In this document: in pieces, positions 32,247 through 40,768 of the stretch | How positions within the stretch are numbered: position 1 is the first letter of the stretch | Layout of the letters: each line of letters starts with the position of its first letter | Assembly: GCF_011806405.1 (NCBI RefSeq) | Contig: NZ_JAATOW010000026.1 | Location: 1 to 59,003 of the forward strand | From: Pseudooceanicola sp. HF7 | GTDB taxonomy: Bacteria; Pseudomonadota; Alphaproteobacteria; Rhodobacterales; Rhodobacteraceae | DNA: 59,003 nucleotides | Reading direction: 5' to 3' | The notes under the pieces: generated by a model | Database searches by the model: none | The model's input: the letters and a program-made list of their open reading frames with translations, nothing else | Told to the model about the DNA's origin: nothing | Translations under genes and position numbers: made by a program

Positions 32247-33764
32247 ATGAAAGATCCTGATATGACCCAATCGAAGCATGAATTTCCGATCCCGAGCTTT
32301 CCGGCAGGGAAACTTCTGATTGATGGTCAGTGGCGGGATGCGCAGGACAATCAGACAATTGACGTCGTGAACCCGGCGACAGAGCAGGTCTATGCACAGA
32401 TCGCGGCGGGCACGAAGCAGGATGTGGATCTGGCCGTTCAGGCCGCACAGACCTGCTTCGAAAGCAAAGCCTGGCAGCGGATGCGCCCGCTTGACCGCGG
32501 GCGCCTGTTGGAGCGGCTGGCCCTTCTGGTTGAAGAACACGCCGATGAGCTGGCGACACTGGAAGCCTGGGACAACGGCAAACCCTTCGCGGTCGCGCGT
32601 CATGTCGATGTGCAATTCACGATGGATGCGTTGCGCTACCACGCCGGTTGGGCCTCCAAAATGACCGGGGAATACATCACGCTGTCGCCCTTCGCGAACG
32701 ACGGTGGCATCTATCGCGCCTATACGGAGCGTCGCCCGGTCGGAGTGGTTGCGGGCATCACGCCCTGGAACTTCCCCCTGGGCCAGGCGGTGCAGAAGAT
32801 CGCACCCGCCATCGCCTTTGGCTGTACCATCGTTTTGAAACCCTCCGAAGAAACCTCCATGACCGCGTTGCGGTTGGGAGAGCTGATCTGCGAAGCCGGT
32901 TTCCCGGATGGCGCGGTGAACATCGTTACCGGCTATGGCGACCCTGTCGGGTCCTCCCTGGTCGATCACCCGATGGTGCGGAAAATCACCTTCACCGGGT
33001 CGACCGCCACGGGTCAGCGGATCCTTGCGGCGGCCTCGGGCCAGATGAAGCGGGTGACTTTGGAACTTGGCGGGAAGTCCCCCACGGTTGTACTGGCCGA
33101 TGCGGATATGGAGCAGGCCATTCCCGGTGCGGCGATGGCGATTTTCGCCAACACCGGCCAGCTGTGCACGGCCGGCTCGCGCCTGATCGTGGAGGAGTCG
33201 GTCTTCGATGAGGTCACGACGGGCGTGGCCGAGTTTGCGAATAACCTGTCGATTGGCCATGCCTTCACCCCTGATGTGATGCTTGGGCCGCTGATTTCAC
33301 AGCGACAGCTGGACAAGGTGTCGGGCATGGTGAGCGCGGGTGTGGATGCAGGCGCGCAGGTTCTGTGTGGCGGGGGGCGGGCTGCCAATTCCGGTTATTT
33401 CTACCAGCCAACCGTGGTCACCAATGTCGCCCCTGAAGCGCAGCTGAACCGGGAAGAGATCTTCGGGCCGGTGGTGATTGCCAGCAAACTGAAGGCGCTG
33501 GACCAGCTGAAAGCCGCAGCGAACGACACTGAGTACGGTTTGGGCGCCAGCATCTGGACGAGCAATATCAACAAGGCACACTTGCTCGCAGATCAGATCG
33601 ACGCGGGCACGGTGTGGATCAACACGCACAATATTCTCGACACTGCGATGCCGTTCGGGGGCATGAAGATGTCCGGGCTTGGCCGCGAATTCGGGTCGGA
33701 AGCGATCAACGCCTTCACCGAGCCCAAGGCCGTCTGCATGCGCCTTGATCCCAATAAGATCTGA
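32247..33764 (+). CDS. NAD(P)-dependent aldehyde dehydrogenase (first in island)
   Basis: 505 residues. Substrate and cofactor motifs of the ALDH superfamily: ITPWNFPLGQAVQKIAPA (about 171-188), FTGSTATGQRIL (about 250-261), catalytic Glu in TLELGGKSPTVV (about 271-282) and nucleophilic Cys in NTGQLCTAGSRL (about 300-311). The HVDVQFTMDALRYHAGWASK segment resembles class 1/2 (betaine- or retinal-type) enzymes. Start uncertain: ATG 32247 or ATG 32262, neither with a strong ribosome site. Oxidises an aldehyde to an acid, probably the product of the GMC alcohol oxidoreductases downstream. Confidence 0.93.
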   Translation: MKDPDMTQSKHEFPIPSFPAGKLLIDGQWRDAQDNQTIDVVNPATEQVYAQIAAGTKQDVDLAVQAAQTCFESKAWQRMRPLDRGRLLERLALLVEEHADELATLEAWDNGKPFAVARHVDVQFTMDALRYHAGWASKMTGEYITLSPFANDGGIYRAYTERRPVGVVAGITPWNFPLGQAVQKIAPAIAFGCTIVLKPSEETSMTALRLGELICEAGFPDGAVNIVTGYGDPVGSSLVDHPMVRKITFTGSTATGQRILAAASGQMKRVTLELGGKSPTVVLADADMEQAIPGAAMAIFANTGQLCTAGSRLIVEESVFDEVTTGVAEFANNLSIGHAFTPDVMLGPLISQRQLDKVSGMVSAGVDAGAQVLCGGGRAANSGYFYQPTVVTNVAPEAQLNREEIFGPVVIASKLKALDQLKAAANDTEYGLGASIWTSNINKAHLLADQIDAGTVWINTHNILDTAMPFGGMKMSGLGREFGSEAINAFTEPKAVCMRLDPNKI

Positions 33765-33827
33765 GTTCAGCGCGCCAGACCGACCGACAGCGCAGTCAAC
33801 CGTTCACGAAAGCGAAAGAGACAAACC

Positions 33828-35018
33828 ATGACACACAATATCGATACTCTGATCGACGGTGTGAGCGAGCAAGTCATCGAGTGGCGCCGCCACCTTCACG
33901 CCCATCCAGAGCTTTCGTTCGAAGAATATGAAACGAGCAAGTTCATCGTTCAATCTCTTGAAGGTATTGGCGGAATTGAAATCAGCCACCCCTCCGGGAC
34001 AAGCGTTGTCGGTCGGTTGATCGGATCCAAGCCCGGACCGGTCATCGCGATCCGGGCGGACTTCGATGCCCTGCCGATCCAGGAGGACACCGGGCTGCCC
34101 TTTGCGTCCAAGACGGATAACAAGATGCATGCCTGCGGGCATGACGGGCACACGTCCATTCTTCTTGGCACTGCGGCAGTCCTCGCGGCGATGAAGGACG
34201 ACCTGGCCGGAGAGATCCGCTTCCTGTTCCAGCACGGCGAGGAAGCCCCTCCGGGCGGTGCGCGCGGCATGATCGAGGGCGGCGCGCTTGACGGTGTGGA
34301 CCGGATCATCGGCCTGCATCTCTGGTCGCCGATCGAAATCGGAACCGTGCAGATCAACCCGACCTATGTGATGGCGGCCTGCGATGTGTTCCGGATCGAG
34401 ATCAAGGGCAACGGCGGCCATATCGGTGATCCGCACACATCGATTGATACCATCGCGATCGGCGCGCAGATCGTGGACAACCTTCAGCACATCGTGGCCC
34501 GGAACGTGGACCCCATCCATTCCGCGATTGTCGGCGTGACCAACTTCAACGCGGGCGTCGCCATCGCGGTCATTCCGCCCAGTGCGGTGCTGACCGGGGG
34601 CACGAATGTCTTTGACCCCAATGTGCGCGACCTGCTGGAAAAGCGCATCGGCGAAATCGCCCATGGTATCTGCGCGACCCATGGCGCACGGTGCGAATAC
34701 GAATACACCCGCGTTTACGACACGGTTGTGAATGACCCGGATACCGCCGCAATCGTGGACGGTGTCGCGGCGAAACTGTTCGGACGGGAGAACGTCAAGG
34801 ATCTTCCCCCGATCATGCCCGGCGAGGACTTCGCATTCTTCGCCCAGCAAAAGCCGTCGTGTTTCGTGCTGCTTGGCGCGGGCAACAAGGAAAAGGGCAT
34901 CATCGCGCCCCACCATGACCCGAAGTTCGACATTGACGAAGACTCTTTGGCGATGGGGACGCGCCTGTTCGTGAACGCCGCAATTGAGCTGCTGGAACAG
35001 ACCAAGCCCGGCGGCTGA
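33828..35018 (+). CDS. M20-family amidohydrolase (hippurate hydrolase type)
   Basis: 396 residues. Metal ligands in MHACGHDGHTSILLG (about 101-115), EEAPPGGARGMIEGGAL (about 139-155), HLWSPIEIG with a His ligand, and PGEDFAFFAQQKP (about 325-337). The AmhX/HipO group removes acyl groups from N-acyl amino acids or amines. It lies 63 bp after the aldehyde dehydrogenase on the same strand and before a strong terminator, so the two form a short operon. Confidence 0.92.
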   Translation: MTHNIDTLIDGVSEQVIEWRRHLHAHPELSFEEYETSKFIVQSLEGIGGIEISHPSGTSVVGRLIGSKPGPVIAIRADFDALPIQEDTGLPFASKTDNKMHACGHDGHTSILLGTAAVLAAMKDDLAGEIRFLFQHGEEAPPGGARGMIEGGALDGVDRIIGLHLWSPIEIGTVQINPTYVMAACDVFRIEIKGNGGHIGDPHTSIDTIAIGAQIVDNLQHIVARNVDPIHSAIVGVTNFNAGVAIAVIPPSAVLTGGTNVFDPNVRDLLEKRIGEIAHGICATHGARCEYEYTRVYDTVVNDPDTAAIVDGVAAKLFGRENVKDLPPIMPGEDFAFFAQQKPSCFVLLGAGNKEKGIIAPHHDPKFDIDEDSLAMGTRLFVNAAIELLEQTKPGG

Positions 35019-35075
35019 TCGCATGAGGGCGCGCCCGCCGGTTTTTCCGGTGCCGCGCGTCCATCCCGAAAAGGT

Positions 35076-35119
35076 AATGCCCTGCGCATGGATCGGTCCT
35101 GCGCAGGGCATTCCTTTTT
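35076..35119 (+). terminator. Intrinsic terminator after the ALDH-M20 operon
   Basis: Perfect 13-bp stem AATGCCCTGCGCA/TGCGCAGGGCATT, 11-nt loop, then CCTTTTT. It overlaps the 3' end of the convergent araC-type gene. Confidence 0.9.
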
Positions 35120-36149
35120 AGGGCTGTGTTCCGTTCAGAACGTCAGAGGGGCTGGCACCGAAGGACTTTCGGAAGTCCTGGCTGAAATTGCTGAGATGGA
35201 AGAAGCCGTATTCCATGGCGACCTGGGTGACGGTGCATTCATTGGGCCGTGAGGATTTCAACCGGTCATGCGTGGCTTTCAGACGCATAAGCTTCAGATA
35301 GGACAGGGGCGTGGTGCCAAGGTATGTCCGAAATCCCGCCTGCACCGTTCGCTTTGTCATTCCGCTTGCGTTGACGATGTCACTAAGCTTGATGCCATCG
35401 GTCAGGTGGTCCTCGATGAACTTGCGCGCCCGGCGGATGTGTTCCGGCAAATGCGCCTCAAAGTCTCTGTCCGAGTTTGCCTTGTGAAACTCCGGCGACA
35501 GGTCGAGCACCGATGACGTGATCAATTGCTTGAGATGGGTCACCACCGACTCGTTGTGAAGGGCGCTGTCCGCTCGGACCAGACCATTGGCCAATCCGCT
35601 CACGACGCTCGAAAAGAGAATCCCGTGCGTATTGAGGCTGAAGACATGCGGACCAAAGCTCAGATCTTCCGGCCGCAGATGACAGGCCCGCGATAGCAGA
35701 TAGTTACTGACCCAGTCGGCCTGAATGACCAGCGTCAAATGCTGGCTGTTGCCCTCCATGTCGGTCTGCCAGGGAACGCCGGGCTGAAGAACGCAGAATT
35801 CGTTCGGGCGGATTGTCCAATCGTTGCCACCGCTGAGGATACGGGTGGTTCCTTGCAGAGGCAGTTTCACGACCAGGTCGGACCCGGGCCGTTCCAGCAG
35901 CACGCTGACCTTATTCGCGTCGGACTGGTAGTCGATGTAATGCAGGGACAATCCGTCGATCTCGACCGACTTGTGCCAGAAGGACACCTCCTTTGCGCGT
36001 CGGCCCGAGAACTGCAACTCATGTGGCATCAAGGCCTGATCGACATAGCCCTTTATGTCCTTCGCCGTCTGCATGACCGCCGCACTTCTTCGGATTCCCA
36101 GACACATGTCAGAGAGGTTCTCTTGCCCGGTCGAGAAAAGCGCGTTCAT
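35118..36149 (-). CDS. AraC-family transcriptional regulator (first)
   Basis: 343 residues from ATG 36149, chosen because AGGA lies 8 bases upstream; ATG 36182 and TTG 36206 are in frame but have no clear ribosome site. N-terminal half with a cupin-like sensing domain (KLPLQGTTRI, DWTIRPNEFCVLQPGVPW), C-terminal pair of helix-turn-helices: IKLSDIVNASGMTKRTVQAG and VTQVAMEYGFFHLSNFSQDF followed by FRKSFGASPSD. Divergent from the sugar-type ABC/GMC operon, which it probably activates when substrate is present. Confidence 0.9.
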   Translation of the reverse strand: MNALFSTGQENLSDMCLGIRRSAAVMQTAKDIKGYVDQALMPHELQFSGRRAKEVSFWHKSVEIDGLSLHYIDYQSDANKVSVLLERPGSDLVVKLPLQGTTRILSGGNDWTIRPNEFCVLQPGVPWQTDMEGNSQHLTLVIQADWVSNYLLSRACHLRPEDLSFGPHVFSLNTHGILFSSVVSGLANGLVRADSALHNESVVTHLKQLITSSVLDLSPEFHKANSDRDFEAHLPEHIRRARKFIEDHLTDGIKLSDIVNASGMTKRTVQAGFRTYLGTTPLSYLKLMRLKATHDRLKSSRPNECTVTQVAMEYGFFHLSNFSQDFRKSFGASPSDVLNGTQP

Positions 36150-36455
36150 TGCGAAAATCCTGGATCTTGTGGGATTCAGCATCCGTGAGGCCCGCTCTTC
36201 CGTCAAGTTTTTATGTTAAGCTTAAAATAAATCGCCGGAGCGTCGCACAAATTTTACATGCTGCGCCGGATGGGTAGTGACTGCGTTATTTGCCACCTAG
36301 CGTTGGGGAAACCCGGTCCGATCCGCACGTGTATCAAGCCCCGTGAAGAGGGGAGCGTGCGATTGAGAAGAGTCCACGAAGGACCGTTTGTCGGCCGGTT
36401 AAAAAAACAACGAACATGAAATGTTCACATCCAACAGACGCGAGGAAAACGTCAA
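36150..36455. promoter_or_regulatory. Divergent promoter region, araC / ABC-GMC operon
   Basis: 306 bp, AT-rich at 36200-36260. Contains TTAAGCTTAA (36216-36225) and GAACAT-GAA-ATGTTC (36412-36426, perfect 6-bp arms), the latter 30 bp before the binding-protein gene, where it could be an operator or a 5' UTR hairpin. No small gene was recognised. Confidence 0.5.
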
Positions 36456-37448
36456 ATGTTTAAATCTAAGAAGATGCTCAGCATACTCTGCCTGGGCGCC
36501 GCCAGCCTCATGCCCGCAGCCTCCCTGGCCGACGATGTCCTGATCGGGAACATCGCGCCTGTCGCGGCACAGCCCAGCCAGGCCATTCTTGCCGACGCGA
36601 TTGCAAAGTTCGCGGCCGAAGAGGGCTGGAGCTATCGCATGCTGGACGCGAACCTGTCGCCGGATCGCCAGGTGAGCCACGTCGATACCTTCGTCACGCT
36701 CGGTGCAGATGTCATTGCCTCCTGGTCCCTGGACCCGAATGCAGTGGCCGCAGCCTATACCCGCGCCCAGCAACAGGGCGTCAAGGTGATCGGTGTCAAT
36801 TCCGACGGCCAGGGTGTGGATCAGTCCGTCTGGTGGGACGTGCAGATCTGTGTTCCCGGCGGCGTCTACGAGCGCAACGCCAACTGGATCGCAGAGCGCA
36901 AGCCCGGTGCGAAGGTCATTGTCTTCGGTGGGCCGCCGGTGCCGTCGATCCAGAACAACAAGGCCTGCTTTATCGATGCCGCCGAAGCCGCAGGGCTTGA
37001 AGTGATCGCAACGCCGGACAACACCCAGGACACGACCGCGAATGCCGCCGCGATGGCCGCAGACCTGCTGGTCCGTCACCCGGATGTCGAAGCCGTCTGG
37101 GCATACAATGACAACACGGCGCTCGGCTTTTCGGCATCGCTGTTCGCATCGGGTAAAACCGTGTGGAAAGCCGGCGAAGAAGGCGGCGTCATGGTGTTTG
37201 GCACCAACGGCGACGAGATCGCAATCGATGCCGTGCGCAGCGGGCGTCTGACTGGCACCTGGGATCCCGATTACATCGCCTTCGGCGGCGCGGTCGTTCT
37301 GATGGCCAAGCAATTGCTTGAGACCCCCGATGCGGCTCCTGAGCCTCTGGTCGTGCGCTCCATGTTGGTCACGGCCGAAACGGTCGATGACTACATCGAG
37401 AATGAAGACCGCGAATACACGCTCGAGTCTCTTCCCCTGGTCAAGTGA
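36456..37448 (+). CDS. Sugar-type ABC transporter substrate-binding protein (RbsB/peripla_BP_4)
   Basis: 330 residues. Signal peptide of about 24 residues ending ASLADD. Mature region DVLIGNIAPVAAQPSQAI, VDTFVTLGADVIASWSLDPN, GVKVIGVNSDGQ and DVEAVWAYNDNTALG follow the ribose/xylitol-receptor pattern. Two Cys residues (VQICVPGG, NKACFID) could form a disulphide. Delivers a polyol- or sugar-like compound to the ATPase/permease encoded at 40765-43332. Two hairpins separate it from the GMC genes, so it can be made in excess. Confidence 0.9.
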   Translation: MFKSKKMLSILCLGAASLMPAASLADDVLIGNIAPVAAQPSQAILADAIAKFAAEEGWSYRMLDANLSPDRQVSHVDTFVTLGADVIASWSLDPNAVAAAYTRAQQQGVKVIGVNSDGQGVDQSVWWDVQICVPGGVYERNANWIAERKPGAKVIVFGGPPVPSIQNNKACFIDAAEAAGLEVIATPDNTQDTTANAAAMAADLLVRHPDVEAVWAYNDNTALGFSASLFASGKTVWKAGEEGGVMVFGTNGDEIAIDAVRSGRLTGTWDPDYIAFGGAVVLMAKQLLETPDAAPEPLVVRSMLVTAETVDDYIENEDREYTLESLPLVK

Positions 37449-37452
37449 CCCC

Positions 37453-37517
37453 GAAGAGGGTCCGGGCCCCTGCGGCTTTGACCCTCTTCACTCGGCGCGT
37501 CCGCTTGTCGGACGCGC
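37453..37517 (+). other. Tandem intercistronic hairpins after the binding-protein gene
   Basis: First hairpin GAAGAGGGTC/GACCCTCTTC (perfect 10 bp, 17-nt loop, 37453-37489), second GCGCGTCCG/CGGACGCGC (perfect 9 bp, 5-nt loop, 37495-37517). No T-run follows, so rather than ending transcription they probably stabilise the upstream message or attenuate read-through, as is common after receptor genes. Confidence 0.6.
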
Positions 37518-37552
37518 TCTCTCCCCTCGTCTAGACTGGCATTGGAATTTGC

Positions 37553-39163
37553 ATGACAACGCCCTCTGAATGGATTGAGACAGACTACCTTGTCATCGGT
37601 GCAGGGTCGGCAGGTTGTGTGATGACCGCCCGTCTGTCTGAAGATGCCCAATCAAAGGTCACGGTCCTGGAGGCCGGGCCGCGCGACAGCAATCCGTGGA
37701 TCCACGTGCCGATCGGCTACGGGAAGACGATGGTCGATCCCAGGATCAACTGGAAATTCGAAACGGACCCCGACCCGTCGATCGCCGGCCGCAAGATGTT
37801 CTGGCCGCGCGGCAAGGTGCTGGGCGGATCGTCCTCCATCAACGGATTGCTCTACGTGCGGGGTCAAAGCGCGGATTACAATCACTGGGCCCAGCTGGGG
37901 AACACTGGCTGGTCCTACGACGATGTGCTGCCGTATTTCCGCAAAGCCGAAGACCAGGAGAACGGCCCCGACGATTTCCACGGCGAAGGTGGGCCGCTGC
38001 GGGTGTCCAATCTGGTCGAGCGAAATCCGCTGTGCGAGGCGTTCATCCAAAGCGGCGTTGCAGCCGGTATCCCGCGCAACGACGACTTCAACGGCGCGCG
38101 CCAAGAGGGGATCGGATATTACCAGCTGACAACGCGCAACGCCCGCCGGTGCTCTGCTGCCGTTGGCTATCTGCGCCCTGCCGCAAAACGGCCGAATGTC
38201 AGGGTCGAAACCGACGCGGCGGTACACCGCATCCTGTTCGAGGGAAAACGCGCAACTGGTGCCGTGTTCAAGCGCAACGGGACGTTCATCGGCGTTCGGG
38301 CCTCGCGCGAAGTCATCCTCTCGGCTGGTTCGATCAAGTCGCCGCATCTGTTGCTGCTCTCGGGCATCGGCCCGGCAGAGCAATTGCAGCAGTATGGCGT
38401 GCCCGTGGTGCAGGATTCCGCTGGTGTGGGTGAAAACCTTCAGGACCACTACGGCGCGTTTCTGTCGTACAGAAGCCGGCTGCCGCTGACCATCAACGAC
38501 ATCATGATGAGCCCGTTGCGGCAGGTCAAAGCGGGCTTGCAATACGCCCTGATGCGCAAAGGTCCATTGACCATTTCCGCGGCCCAGGTCGGAGCCTTCG
38601 TCAAGTCGCATCCTGACCTCGACGCGCCTGACATCCAGTTCCTGTTCCAAACCTTCAGTCACGGCGACTTCGAAGAGGGCCTGGATAAGTTCTCCGGTTT
38701 CGCAAACGTCGTGCATCCCTCCCGCCCCGAAAGCCGGGGCACGCTGCAACTGAAGTCTGCCGATCCCGAGGACGTGCCCTCTGTTCAGGCCAATTATCTT
38801 TCGGCGGACTATGACTGCCGGGTGATCGTCGATGGCTTCCGGCTTGCCCGTGACGTGGCCAGGCAGGACGCCATGACCGATCACATTCTGGCAGAGATCG
38901 CCCCAAGCGCAGACTTGCAAAGCGATGATGAGCTTCTCGATTACGCGCGCCAGACCGGCCTTTCGATCGCTCACCAGGTTGGCACCTGCAAAATGGGTGT
39001 CGATCCGATGGCGGTGGTCGATCCGACCTTGCGGGTGCGTGGGGTCGAGGGGCTGCGGGTTGTCGATGCGTCGGTCATGCCCAAGCTCGTGTCGGGCAAC
39101 ACCAATGCGCCGACGATCATGATCGCCGAGAAAGCCGCTGACCTGATCAAGAGCGGGGCCTAG
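37553..39163 (+). CDS. GMC-family FAD oxidoreductase (first of a tandem pair)
   Basis: 536 residues. FAD-binding YLVIGAGSAGCVMTARLSE (about 13-31), GMC signature region FWPRGKVLGGSSSINGLLYV (about 83-102), and C-terminal catalytic elements SIAHQVGTCKMG (His) and VDASVMPKLVSGNTNAPTI (Asn). Choline dehydrogenase/alcohol dehydrogenase type: oxidises an alcohol to an aldehyde in the cytoplasm or at the membrane, passing electrons to the respiratory chain. Paralogue of the next gene, 6 bp downstream. Confidence 0.93.
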   Translation: MTTPSEWIETDYLVIGAGSAGCVMTARLSEDAQSKVTVLEAGPRDSNPWIHVPIGYGKTMVDPRINWKFETDPDPSIAGRKMFWPRGKVLGGSSSINGLLYVRGQSADYNHWAQLGNTGWSYDDVLPYFRKAEDQENGPDDFHGEGGPLRVSNLVERNPLCEAFIQSGVAAGIPRNDDFNGARQEGIGYYQLTTRNARRCSAAVGYLRPAAKRPNVRVETDAAVHRILFEGKRATGAVFKRNGTFIGVRASREVILSAGSIKSPHLLLLSGIGPAEQLQQYGVPVVQDSAGVGENLQDHYGAFLSYRSRLPLTINDIMMSPLRQVKAGLQYALMRKGPLTISAAQVGAFVKSHPDLDAPDIQFLFQTFSHGDFEEGLDKFSGFANVVHPSRPESRGTLQLKSADPEDVPSVQANYLSADYDCRVIVDGFRLARDVARQDAMTDHILAEIAPSADLQSDDELLDYARQTGLSIAHQVGTCKMGVDPMAVVDPTLRVRGVEGLRVVDASVMPKLVSGNTNAPTIMIAEKAADLIKSGA

Positions 39164-39169
39164 AGCGCG

Positions 39170-40768
39170 ATGCAGACGATTTTCGATTATATCATCGTCG
39201 GCGCTGGCTCTGCCGGATGCGTTCTGGCCAACAGGCTGACGGAAGACGGCAAAAGCTCCGTTCTGCTGGTCGAGGCGGGCGGCGAGGACCGGAATTTCTG
39301 GCTTCATATTCCGGTGGGCTACGGCAAGACGATCGCCGACCCCAAGGTGAACTGGAAGTTCGAGACGGAAGCGAACCCCGCGCTTGGGGGACGCAAGATC
39401 TACTGGCCGCGCGGCAAGGTTCTGGGCGGCACGTCGTCGATCAACGGTTTGATCTACATTCGCGGCCAGGCCGAGGATTATGACCTGTGGCGACAGGACG
39501 GAAACGAGGGCTGGTCCTACGAAGAGGTCCTGCCCTACTTCCGCAAGGCGGAGCAGCAGGAAAACGGGGCAGACGCCTATCACGGGGCAGACGGGCCCCT
39601 GGCCGTCAGCAACATCCGTGAACGCAATCCCCTGTGCGAGGCCTATATCGCCTCCGCCGAAGCATTGGGCATTCCGCGCAACCCCGACTTCAATGGCGCA
39701 ACCCAGGAGGGCGCGGGCTATTTCCAGGGCACGATCCGCCGGGGTCGTCGCGCCTCGGCGTCGGTTTGCTATCTGCGACCCGCTATGAAGCGCCGCAACC
39801 TGACCGTCATGACGCGCACTGCAGCCTTGCGGGTCCTGTTCGAAGGGCGGCGTGCCCGGGGCGTCATGGTGGAGCGGGAGGGCAAGCAGTTTGCCGTCAC
39901 CGCCAATCGCGAGGTGATCCTCTCTGCCGGTTCGGTGAAATCCCCCCACCTTCTGATGCTGTCCGGCGTTGGCGACAGCACGGATCTGCAAGCGCATGGC
40001 GTGCCGGTTGTGCATGAGTTGAAAGGGGTCGGACAGAACCTGCAGGATCATTACGGCGGTCAGATCACCTGGCGCTGTTCGCAGCCGATCACGATGAACG
40101 ACGTCATGCTCAGCAAGTGGCGCCAGCTGCGCGCGGGTTTGCGGTGGATCCTGCGGCGCGACGGCCCGCTGTCCGTCCCGGCGGGGCAGGCAAGTGTATT
40201 CACCAAGGTCCTGCCCGAAAGCGCGACGCCGGACCTCCAGTTCCTGTTCCAGACGTTCAGTGGCGGGTACTACGAAGACGGGCTGTTCAAGTTTTCCGGC
40301 TTTGCCAATTTCATCTGTCCTGTTCGGCCAAGATCGCGGGGCCACATCGCGCTGCGGTCCGCCGATCCAAGGGACACTCCGAAACTGTTTCCGAACTATT
40401 TTTCAGACCCTTACGACCGGAAGATCGCGGTTGAAGGGCTGAAGCTTGCGCGCCGGATGGCAGAGACGGCCCCTCTTTCCGGGTTCGTGATCGACGAGCA
40501 TTTGCCGGGCTCGCAAGCCGCCACGGACGACGACATCGAACAGTATCTGACCGAACAGGGCGGCTGTGTCTCGCATCAGGTTGGGACATGCAAAATGGGT
40601 CACGACAGCCTGTCTGTGGTCGATCCGGAATTGAAGGTGCGTGGGCTCGAAGGGCTGCGGGTGGTCGACGCCTCGATCATGCCCCGCCTCATCTCGGGCA
40701 ACACCAATGCGCCAGTGATCATGATTGCCGAAAAAGCGGCGGACCTCATTCGCGGGAGAGCAGCGTGA
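39170..40768 (+). CDS. GMC-family FAD oxidoreductase (second of a tandem pair)
   Basis: 532 residues. YIIVGAGSAGCVLANRLTE (about 7-25), YWPRGKVLGGTSSINGLIYI (about 77-96), CVSHQVGTCKMGHDS and MPRLISGNTNAPVIMIAEKA at the C-terminus. Strong overall similarity to the previous protein; the pair arose by duplication and may act on different stereoisomers or on successive alcohol groups (inference). Overlaps the ATPase start (GTGA). Confidence 0.93.
   Translation: MQTIFDYIIVGAGSAGCVLANRLTEDGKSSVLLVEAGGEDRNFWLHIPVGYGKTIADPKVNWKFETEANPALGGRKIYWPRGKVLGGTSSINGLIYIRGQAEDYDLWRQDGNEGWSYEEVLPYFRKAEQQENGADAYHGADGPLAVSNIRERNPLCEAYIASAEALGIPRNPDFNGATQEGAGYFQGTIRRGRRASASVCYLRPAMKRRNLTVMTRTAALRVLFEGRRARGVMVEREGKQFAVTANREVILSAGSVKSPHLLMLSGVGDSTDLQAHGVPVVHELKGVGQNLQDHYGGQITWRCSQPITMNDVMLSKWRQLRAGLRWILRRDGPLSVPAGQASVFTKVLPESATPDLQFLFQTFSGGYYEDGLFKFSGFANFICPVRPRSRGHIALRSADPRDTPKLFPNYFSDPYDRKIAVEGLKLARRMAETAPLSGFVIDEHLPGSQAATDDDIEQYLTEQGGCVSHQVGTCKMGHDSLSVVDPELKVRGLEGLRVVDASIMPRLISGNTNAPVIMIAEKAADLIRGRAA

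Noticed and set aside
32290-32320. FPAGKLL in the first aldehyde dehydrogenase, resembling the TFPAGK encoded by the palindrome
   Set aside because: The DNA here is CTTTCCGGCAGGGAAAC, not the palindrome; protein resemblance is chance.
37652-40345. 897-codon open frame on the minus strand
   Set aside because: Antisense shadow of the two GMC genes; no domain seen in its translation.
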